64,000 nucleotides of DNA from assembly GCA_027186245.1 (NCBI GenBank), contig CP114481.1, positions 28,241,501 through 28,305,500 of the forward strand, written 5' to 3'. The translations under genes and the position numbers were made by a program. The notes beneath the pieces were generated by a model. The model did not search any database and had not been told where the DNA came from. It was given only the letters and a program-made list of their open reading frames with translations. The stretch comes from Coriaria nepalensis (taxonomy: Eukaryota > Streptophyta > Magnoliopsida > Cucurbitales > Coriariaceae). This document shows, one piece after another, positions 51,797-61,890 of this stretch; the first letter of the stretch is position 1; each line of letters starts with the position of its first letter.

Positions 51797-53356
51797 CATT
51801 GACAATTAGGAAGTTATGCACAAAACTTGTGTTTGTAGTGCAAAAATATAATTCGTTCGAATTGCTTTCAGATAAGTTATTGACTTGAAATGAGTCATTC
51901 AAATTATTTTAAGGTTAAACTAATGAACACTTTCCTTGCATTGATCATTTGCAAGTTATGCACAAAACTTGTGTTTGTAGTGCAAAAATAGAATTCGTTC
52001 GAATTGGTTGGAAATAAGTTGGTGACTTGAAATGAGTCATTGAAATGATTTTATGGTTAAAAGAATGCACATTTTCCTTGTATTGACCATTAGGAAGTTA
52101 TGCACAGAACTTGTGTTTGTAGTGCAAAAATAGAATTCGTTCGAATTGATTTGAAACAAGTTATTAACTTGAAATGAGTCATTGAAATGATTTAAGGTTA
52201 AACGAATGCACACTTTCCTTGCATTGACCATTAGGAAGTTATGCACAGAACTTGTGTTTCAAGTGCGAAAATAGAATTCGTTCGAATTGATTTGAAATAA
52301 GTTATTAACTTGAAATGAGTCATTGAAATGATTTTAAGGTTAAACCAATGCACACTTTCCTTGCATTAACCATTCGCAAGTTACGCGCAAAACTTGTGTT
52401 TGTAGTGCGAAAAACGAATTCGTTCAACTTCCTTTGAAATAAGTTATTGACTTGAAATGAGTCATTGAAATGATTATAAGGTTAAACGAATGCACACTTT
52501 CCTTCCATTGACCATTTGTAATATATGGACAAAACTTGTGTTTGTAGTGCAAAAAGAGAATTCGTTCGAATTGATTTGAAATAAGTCATTGACTTTTAAT
52601 GAGTCATTGAAATGATTTTAAGTTAAACGAATGCACACTTTCCTTCCATTGACCATTTGTAATTTATGCACAAAACTAGTGTTTGTAGTGCGAAAATAGA
52701 ATTCGTTCGAATTGATTTGAAATAAGTCATTAACTTTTAATGAGTCATTGAAATGATTTTAAGGTTAAACGAATGCACACTTTCCTTGCATTCACCATTA
52801 GGAAGTTATGCATAGAATTTGTGTTTGTAGTGCAAAAATAGAATTCGTTCGAATTGATTTGAAATAAGTTATTAAACTGAAATGAGTCATTGAAATGATT
52901 TTAAGGTTAAACCAGTGCACACTTTCCTTGCATTAACCATTCGCAAGTTATGCACAAAACTTGTGTTTGTAGTCCGAAAAAAGAATTCGTTCAACTTGCT
53001 TTGAAATAAGTTATTGACTTGAAATGAGTCATTCAAATGATTTTAAGGTTAAACTAATGCACACTTTCCTTGAATTGATCATTTGCAAGTTATGCACAAA
53101 ACTTGTGTTTGTAGTGCAAAAATAGAATTCATTCGAATTGCATTGAGATAAGTTATTGACTTGAAATGACACATTGAAAACATTTTAAGGTGAAACGAAT
53201 GCACACTTTTCTCGCATTGATCATTTCCAAGTTCTGCACAAAACTTGTGTTTGTAGTGCAAAAATAGAATTCATTCGAATTGCTTTTAAATAACTTATTG
53301 ACTTGAAATGAGTCACTGAAATTATTTTAAGGTTAAACGAATGCACAGTTTCTTTG
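51797..53356 (+). repeat. Eleven-unit higher-order repeat, 1560 bp, copy 1
   Basis: Markers such as AAAAATATAATTCG with TTTCAGATAAG, TTGGTTGGAAATAAGTTGG, GATTTAAGG, GTTTCAAGTGCG, TTACGCGCAAAAC, ATATATGGACAAAAC, TTTTAAGTTAAACG, AAACTAGTG, GCATAGAATTTG and GTCCGAAAAAAG all recur 1560 bases later. 1560 is 11 x 142 minus 2, from one-base deletions in GATTTAAGG and TTTTAAGTTAAAC. Compared with the parental block, one unit (CCGTGCATTGATC type) has been precisely removed. Confidence 0.92.
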
Positions 53357-54916
53357 CATAGACCATTAGGAAGTTATGCACAAAACTTGTGTTTGTAGTG
53401 CAAAAATATAATTCGTTCGAATTGCTTTCAGATAAGTTATTGACTTGAAATGAGTCATTCAAATTATTTTAAGGTTAAACTAATGAACACTTTCCTTGCA
53501 TTGATCATTTGCAAGTTATGCACAAAACTTGTGTTTGTAGTGCAAAAATAGAATTCGTTCGAATTGGTTGGAAATAAGTTGGTGACTTGAAATGAGTCAT
53601 TGAAATGATTTTATGGTTAAAAGAATGCACATTTTCCTTGTATTGACCATTAGGAAGTTATGCACAGAACTTGTGTTTGTAGTGCAAAAATAGAATTCGT
53701 TCGAATTGATTTGAAACAAGTTATTAACTTGAAATGAGTCATTGAAATGATTTAAGGTTAAACGAATGCACACTTTCCTTGCATTGACCATTAGGAAGTT
53801 ATGCACAGAACTTGTGTTTCAAGTGCGAAAATAGAATTCGTTCGAATTGATTTGAAATAAGTTACTAACTTGAAATGAGTCATTGAAATGATTTTAAGGT
53901 TAAACCAATGCACACTTTCCTTGCATTAACCATTCGCAAGTTACGCGCAAAACTTGTGTTTGTAGTGCGAAAAACGAATTCGTTCAACTTCCTTTGAAAT
54001 AAGTTATTGACTTGAAATGAGTCATTGAAATGATTATAAGGTTAAACGAATGCACACTTTCCTTCCATTGACCATTTGTAATATATGGACAAAACTTGTG
54101 TTTGTAGTGCAAAAAGAGAATTCGTTCGAATTGATTTGAAATAAGTCATTGACTTTTAATGAGTCATTGAAATGATTTTAAGTTAAACGAATGCACACTT
54201 TCCTTCCATTGACCATTTGTAATTTATGCACAAAACTAGTGTTTGTAGTGCGAAAATAGAATTCGTTCGAATTGATTTGAAATAAGTCATTAACTTTTAA
54301 TGAGTCATTGAAATGATTTTAAGGTTAAACGAATGCACACTTTCCTTGCATTCACCATTAGGAAGTTATGCATAGAATTTGTGTTTGTAGTGCAAAAATA
54401 GAATTCGTTCGAATTGATTTGAAATAAGTTATTAAACTGAAATGAGTCATTGAAATGATTTTAAGGTTAAACCAGTGCACACTTTCCTTGCATTAACCAT
54501 TCGCAAGTTATGCACAAAACTTGTGTTTGTAGTCCGAAAAAAGAATTCGTTCAACTTGCTTTGAAATAAGTTATTGACTTGAAATGAGTCATTCAAATGA
54601 TTTTAAGGTTAAACTAATGCACACTTTCCTTGAATTGATCATTTGCAAGTTATGCACAAAACTTGTGTTTGTAGTGCAAAAATAGAATTCATTCGAATTG
54701 CATTGAGATAAGTTATTGACTTGAAATGACACATTGAAAACATTTTAAGGTGAAACGAATGCACACTTTTCTCGCATTGATCATTTCCAAGTTCTGCACA
54801 AAACTTGTGTTTGTAGTGCAAAAATAGAATTCATTCGAATTGCTTTTAAATAACTTATTGACTTGAAATGAGTCACTGAAATTATTTTAAGGTTAAACGA
54901 ATGCACAGTTTCTTTG
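53357..54916 (+). repeat. Eleven-unit higher-order repeat, 1560 bp, copy 2
   Basis: It is almost identical to copy 1. The only difference I noticed by eye is GTTACTAACTTG near 53854 against GTTATTAACTTG in copies 1 and 3. This is the youngest-looking duplication in the window. Confidence 0.92.
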
Positions 54917-56115
54917 CATAGACCATTAGGAAGTTATGCACAAAACTTGTGTTTGTAGTGCAAAAATATAATTCGTTCGAATTGCTTTCAGATAAGTTAT
55001 TGACTTGAAATGAGTCATTCAAATTATTTTAAGGTTAAACTAATGAACACTTTCCTTGCATTGATCATTTGCAAGTTATGCACAAAACTTGTGTTTGTAG
55101 TGCAAAAATAGAATTCGTTCGAATTGGTTGGAAATAAGTTGGTGACTTGAAATGAGTCATTGAAATGATTTTATGGTTAAAAGAATGCACATTTTCCTTG
55201 TATTGACCATTAGGAAGTTATGCACAGAACTTGTGTTTGTAGTGCAAAAATAGAATTCGTTCGAATTGATTTGAAACAAGTTATTAACTTGAAATGAGTC
55301 ATTGAAATGATTTAAGGTTAAACGAATGCACACTTTCCTTGCATTGACCATTAGGAAGTTATGCACAGAACTTGTGTTTCAAGTGCGAAAATAGAATTCG
55401 TTCGAATTGATTTGAAATAAGTTATTAACTTGAAATGAGTCATTGAAATGATTTTAAGGTTAAACCAATGCACACTTTCCTTGCATTAACCATTCGCAAG
55501 TTACGCGCAAAACTTGTGTTTGTAGTGCGAAAAACGAATTCGTTCAACTTCCTTTGAAATAAGTTATTGACTTGAAATGAGTCATTGAAATGATTATAAG
55601 GTTAAACGAATGCACACTTTCCTTCCATTGACCATTTGTAATATATGGACAAAACTTGTGTTTGTAGTGCAAAAAGAGAATTCGTTCGAATTGATTTGAA
55701 ATAAGTCATTGACTTTTAATGAGTCATTGAAATGATTTTAAGTTAAACGAATGCACACTTTCCTTCCATTGACCATTTGTAATTTATGCACAAAACTAGT
55801 GTTTGTAGTGCGAAAATAGAATTCGTTCGAATTGATTTGAAATAAGTCATTAACTTTTAATGAGTCATTGAAATGATTTTAAGGTTAAACGAATGCACAC
55901 TTTCCTTGCATTCACCATTAGGAAGTTATGCATAGAATTTGTGTTTGTAGTGCAAAAATAGAATTCGTTCGAATTGATTTGAAATAAGTTATTAAATTGA
56001 AATGAGTCATTGAAATGATTTTAAGGTTAAACCAGTGCACACTTTCCTTGCATTAACCATTCGCAAGTTATGCACAAAACTTGTGTTTGTAGTCCGAAAA
56101 ATAGAATTCGTTCAA
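54917..56115 (+). repeat. Eleven-unit higher-order repeat, 1560 bp, partial copy 3
   Basis: It follows copies 1 and 2 with very few changes (TTAAATTGAAATG near 55992 against TTAAACTGAAATG) until about 56100, where GTCCGAAAAATAG replaces GTCCGAAAAAAG. The next unit then jumps to the GACAAATTGAAAAG/CTGTGCATTGATC type, skipping the CTTGAATTGATC unit that the other copies have. Confidence 0.9.
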
Positions 56116-56496
56116 CTTGCTTTGAAATAAGTTATTGACTTGAAATGACAAATTGAAAAGATTTTAAGGTTAAACAAATGCACACTTTCTGTGCATTGAT
56201 CATTTGCAAGTTATGCACAAAACTTGTGTTTGTAGTGCAAAAATAGAATTCATTCGAATTGCATTGAGATAAGTTATTGACTTGAAATGACACATTGAAA
56301 ACATTTTAAGGTTAAACGAATGCACACTTTTCTCGCTTTGATCATTTCCAAGTTGTGCACAAAACTTATGTTTGTAGTGCAAAAATAGAATTCGTTCAAA
56401 TTGATTTGAAATAAGTTATTGACTTGAAATGAGTCATTGAAATGATTTTTAGGTTGAAGGAATGCACACTTTCCTTGCATTGATCATTTGGAATTT
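56116..56496 (+). repeat. Satellite units flanking the 11-unit array
   Basis: Units with CTGTGCATTGATC, TCTCGCTTTGATC and CATTTGGAATTTATGAAC close the 1560-bp array and lead into the large 5394-bp segment. Nothing but satellite is present. Confidence 0.65.
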
Positions 56497-59400
56497 ATGA
56501 ACAAAACTTGTGTTTGTAGTGCAAAAATAGAATTCGTTCGAATTGATTTGGAATAAGTTATTGACTTGAAATGAGTCATTGAAATGATTTTAAGGTTAAA
56601 AGAATGCACACTTTCCTTGTATTGACCATTAGGAAGTCATGCACAGAACTTGTGTTTGTAGTGCGAAAATAGAATTCATTCGAATTGATTTGAAATAAGT
56701 TATTGGCTTGAAATGAGTCAATGAAATGATTTTAAGGTTAAACCAATGCACACTTTCCTTGCGTTAACCATTCGCAAGTTATGCCCAAAACTTGTGTTTG
56801 CAGTGCGAAAAAAGAATTCGTTCAACCTGGTTTGAAATAAGTTATTGACTTTAAATGAGCCATCAAAATGATTTTAAAGATAAAGGAATGCACACTTTCC
56901 TTGCATTGATCATTTGCAAGTTATGCACAAACCTTGTGTTTGTTGTGCAAAAAAAGAATTCGTTCGAATTGCTTTGAGATAAGTTATTGACTTGAAATGA
57001 GTCATTGAAATGATTTTAAGGTTAAACGAATACACTCATTCCTTCAATTGACCATTTGTAATTTATGCACAAAACTTGTGTTTGTACTGCGAAAATATAA
57101 TTCGTTCAAATTGATTTGAAATAAGTCATTAACTTTTAATGAGTCATTGAATGATTTTAAGGTTAAACGAATGCACACTTTCCTTGCATTCACAATTAGG
57201 AAGTTATGCACAGAACTTGTGTTTATAGTGCAAAAATAGAATTCGTTCGAATTGATTTGAAGTAATTTATTGACTTGAAATGAGTTATTGAAATTATTTT
57301 AAGGTTAAACCAATGCACACTTTCTTTGCATAGACCATTAGGAAGTTATGCACAAAACTTGTGTTTGTAGTGCAAAAATAGAATTCATTCGAATTGCTTT
57401 GAAATAAGTTATTGACTTGAAATGAGTCATTGAAATGATTTTATGGTTAAACGAATGCACACTTTCCTTGCATTGACAATTAGGAAAATATGCACAAAAC
57501 TTGTGTTTGTAGTGCAAAAATAGAATTCGTTCGAATTGATTTGAAATAAGTTATTGACTTGAAATGAGTCATTGAAATTACTTTAAGGTTAAACGAATGC
57601 ACACTTTCCTTCAATTGACCATTTGTAATTTATGCACAAAACTTGTGTTTGTACTGCGAAAATATAATTCGTTCAAATTGATTTGAAATAAGTCATTAAC
57701 TTTTAATGAGTCATTGAATGATTTTAAGGTTAAACGAATGCACACTTTCCTTGCATTCACAATTAGGAAGTTATGCACAGAACTTGTGTTTATAGTGCAA
57801 AAATAGAATTCGTTCGAATTGATTTGAAGTAATTTATGGACTTGAAATGAGTTATTGAAATTATTTTAAGGTTAAACCAATGCACACTTTCTTTGCATAG
57901 ACCATTAGGAAGTTATGCACAAAACTTGTGTTTGTAGTGCAAAAATAGAATTCATTCGAATTGCTTTGAAATAAGTTATTGACTTGAAATGAGTCATTGA
58001 AATGATTTTATGGTTAAACGAATGCACACTTTCCTTGCATTGACAATTAGGAAAATATGCACAAAACTTGTGTTTGTAGTGCAAAAATAGAATTCGTTCG
58101 AATTGATTTGAAATAAGTTATTGACTTGAAATGAGTCATTGAAATTACTTTAAGGTTAAACGAATGCACACTTTCCTTGCATTGACCTTTTGTAATTTAT
58201 GCACAAAACTTGTGTTTGTAGTGCGAAAATAGAATTCGTTCGAATTGATTTGAAATAAGTCATTGACTTAAAATGAGTCATTCAAATGATTTTAAGGTTA
58301 AACTAATGAACACTTTCTTTGCATTGATCATTTGCAAGTTATGCACAAAACTTGTATTTGTAGTGCAAAAATAGAATTCGTTCGAATTGCTTTGAAATAA
58401 GTTGTTGACTTGAAATGAGTCATTGAAATGATTTTAAGGTTAAAAGAATGCACACTTTCCCTATATTGACCATTAGGAAGTTATGCACAGAACTTGTGTT
58501 TGTAGTGCAAAAATAGAATTCGTTCGAATTGATTTGAAACAAGTTATTAACTTGAAATGAGTCATTGAAATGATTTTAAGGTTAAACGAATGCACACTTT
58601 CCTTGCATTGACCATTGGGAAGTTATGCACAAAACTTGTGTTTGTAGTGCCAAAATAGAATTCGTTCGAATTGATTTGAAATAAGTCATTGACTTTTAAT
58701 GAGTCATTGAAATGATTTTAAGGTTAAACGAATGCACACATTCCTTCCATTGACCATTTGTAATTTATGCGCAAAACTAGTGTTTGTAGTGCGAAAATAG
58801 AATTCGTTCGAATTGACTTGAAATAAGTCATTAACTTTTAATGAGTCATTGAAATGATTTTAAGGTTAAACGAATGCACACTTTCCCTCCATTGACCATT
58901 AGGAAGTTATGCACAGAACTTGTGTTTCTAGTGCAAAAATAGAATTCGTTCGAATTGATTTGAAATAAGTTATTAAATTGAAATGAGTCATTGAAATGAT
59001 TTTAAGGTTAAACCAATGCACACTTTCCTTGCATTAACCATTCGCAAGTTATGCACAAAACTTGTGTTTGTAGTGCGAAAAAAGAATTCGTTCAACTTGC
59101 TTTGAAATAAATTATTGACTTGAAATGAGTCATTCAAATGATTTTAAGGTTAAACTAATGCACACTTTCCTTGCATTGATCATTTGCAACTTATGCACAA
59201 AACTTGTGTTTGTAGTGCACAAATAGAATTCGTTTGAATTGCTTTGAGATAAGCTATTGACCTTAAATGACACATTGAAAGCATTTTAAGGTTAAACGAA
59301 TGCACACTTTTCTCGCATTGATCATTTCCAAGTTGTGCACAAAACTTGTGTTTGTAGTGCAAAAATAGAATTCGTTCGAATTGATTGGGAATAAGTTATT

Positions 59401-61890
59401 GACTTGAAATGAGTCATTGAAATGATTTTAAGGTTAAACGAATGTACACTTTCCTTGCATTGACCACTACGAAGTTATGCACAAAACTTGTGTTTGTAGT
59501 GCAAAAATAGAATTCGTTCGAATTGATTTGAAATAAGTCATTGACTTTTAATGAGTCATTGAAATGATTTTAAGGTTAAATGAATGCGCCCTTTCCTTGC
59601 ATTCACCATTAGGAAGTTATGCACAAAACTTGTGTTTGTAGTGCAAAAATAGAATTCGTTCGAATTGATTTGAAATAAGTTATTGACTTGAAATGAGTCA
59701 TTGAAATGATTTTAAAGTTAAACTCATGCACACTTTCTTTCCATTGACCATTTGCAAGTTATGCACAAAACTTGTGTTTGTAGTGCAAAAATAGAATTCA
59801 TTCGAATTGCTTTGAGATAAGTTATTGACTTGAAATATCACATTGAAATGATTTTAAGGTTAAACGAATGCACACTTTCCTTGCGTTGATCATTGGCAAG
59901 TTATGCACAAAACTTGTGTTTGTAGTGCAAAACTAGAATTCATTCGAATTGGTTTGAGATAAGTTATTGACTTGAAATGACTCATTGAAAAGATTTTAAG
60001 GTTAAACGAATGCACAGTTTTCCTGCATTGATCATTTCCAAGTTGTGCACAAAACTTGTGTTTGTAGTGCAAAAATAGAATTCGTTCCAGTTGATTTGAA
60101 ATAACTTACTGACTTGAAATGAGTCATTGAAATGATTTTAAGGTTAAACGAATGCACACTTTCCTTGCATTGACCATTAGAAAGTTATGCACAAGACTTG
60201 TGTTTGTAGTGCAAAAATAAAATTCATTCAAATTGATTCGAAAAAAGTTATTGACTTCAAATGAGTCATTGAAATGATTTTAAGGTTAGACGAAGGCACA
60301 CTTTCCTTGCATTGACCATTAAGAAGTTATGCACAAAACTTGTGTTTGTAGTGCGAAAAAGGAATTCGTTCAACTTGCTTGGAAATAAGTTATTGACTTG
60401 AAATGCCTCATTCAAATGATTTTAAGGTTAAACTAATGCACACTTTCCTTGCATTGATCATTTGCAAGTTAGGCAGAAAAACTGTGTTTGTAGTGCAAAA
60501 ATAGAATTCGTTCGAATTGCTTTGAGATAAGTTATTGACTTGAAATAACACATTGAAAAGATTTTAAGGTTAAACGAATGCACAAATTCCTTGCATTGAT
60601 CATTTGCAAGTTATAAACAAAACTTGTGTTTGTAGTGCAAAAATAGAATTCATTCGCATTGATTTGAAATAAGTTATTGACTTGAAATGAGTCATTCAAA
60701 TGATTTTAAGATTAAACTAATGCACACTTTCCTTGCATTGACCATTTCCAAGTTGTGCACAAAACTTGTGTTTGTAGTGCAAAAATAGAATTCGTTCGAA
60801 TTGCTTTGAGATAAGTTATTGACTTGAAATAACACATTGAAAAGATTTTAAGGTTAAACGAATGCACAAATTCCTTGCATTGATCATTTGCAAGTTATAA
60901 ACAAAACTTTTGTTTGTAGTGCAAAAATAGAATTCGTTCGCATTGATTTGAAATAAGTTATTGACTTGAAATGAGTCATTCAAATGATTTTAAGGTTAAA
61001 CTAATGCAGACTTTCCTTGCATTGATCATTTCCAAGTTGTGCACAAAACATGTGTTTGTAGTGCAAAAATAGAATTCGTTCGAATTGATTTGAAATAAGT
61101 CATTGACTTTTAATGAGTCACTGAAATGATTTTAAGGTTAAACGAATGCGCCCTTTCCTTGCATTCACCATTAGGAAGTTATGTACAAAACTTGTGTTTG
61201 TAGTGCAAAAATAGAATTCGTTCGAATTGATTTGAAATAAGTTATTGACTTGAAATGAGTCATTGAAATGATTTTAAAGTTAAACTCATGCACACTTTCT
61301 TTCCATTGACCATTTGCAAGTTATGCACAAAACTTGTGTTTGTAGTGCAAAAATAGAATTCATTCGAATTGATTTGAAATAAGTTATTGGCTTGAAATGA
61401 GTCAATGAAATGATTTTAAGGTTAAACCAATGCACACTTTCCTTGCATTAACCATTCGCAAGTTATGCCCAAAACTTGTGTTTGCAGTGCGAAAAAGGAA
61501 TTCGTTCAACTTGGTTTGAAATAAGTTATTGACTTGAAATAACACATTGAAAAGATTTTAAGGTTAAACGAATGCACAAATTCCTTGCATTGATCATTTG
61601 CAAGTTATAAACAAAACTTTTGTTTGTAGTGCAAAAATAGAATTCGTTCGCATTGATTTGAAATAAGTTATTGACTTGAAATGAGTCATTCAAATGATTT
61701 TAAGGTTAAACGAATGTACACTTTCCTTGCATTGACCACTACGAAGTTATGCACAAAACTTGTGTTTGTAGTGCAAAAATAGAATTCGTTCGAATTGATT
61801 TGAAATAAGTCATTGACTTTTAATGAGTCATTGAAATGATTTTAAGGTTAAACGAATGCGCCCTTTCCTTGCATTCACCATTAGGAAGTT
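56497..61890 (+). repeat. 5394-bp segment, copy 1 of a large tandem duplication
   Basis: From about ATGAACAAAACTTG at 56497 the sequence is found again 5394 bases downstream. Examples are TTGTATTGACCATTAGG with AGTCATGCACAG (attgacc at 56621 and 62015), GAGCCATCAAAATG, and TACACTCATTCCTTCAATTG (57031 and 62425). After about 57600 the offset becomes 4827 because of a 567-bp duplication in this copy. The segment also holds a diverged version of the 46.4-47.9 kb order (58.3-59.4 kb) and dimers with GAAATAACACATTG and TTATAAACAAAAC (60541 and 60825). Confidence 0.85.
57041..58174 (+). repeat. Nested 567-bp (four-unit) tandem duplication
   Basis: CACAATTAGG at 57191 and 57758, GAAGTAATTTAT, TTTGCATAGACC, TAGGAAAATATGC and GAAATTACTTTAAGG each occur twice, 567 bases apart (4 x 142 minus 1; the missing base is in GTCATTGAATGATTTT). 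The copy of this segment at 62.4 kb onward has the block only once, so this duplication arose after, or only on one side of, the larger one, or was lost there. Confidence 0.85.

Noticed and set aside
51797..56115. Assembly duplication artefact as the sole explanation of near-identical 1560-bp copies
   Set aside because: It cannot be excluded without reads. However, the copies carry a few private differences, and related but diverged versions of the order exist at 46.4 and 58.3 kb, so a real amplification is more likely.
11825..60072. Dozens of similar 60-codon reverse-strand frames (for example 48395-48577, 49389-49571, 54639-54821)
   Set aside because: They are the same stop-to-stop interval of the repeat seen again and again, mostly beginning at TTG rather than ATG. 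They vary as freely as the DNA and reflect unit periodicity, not a protein family.
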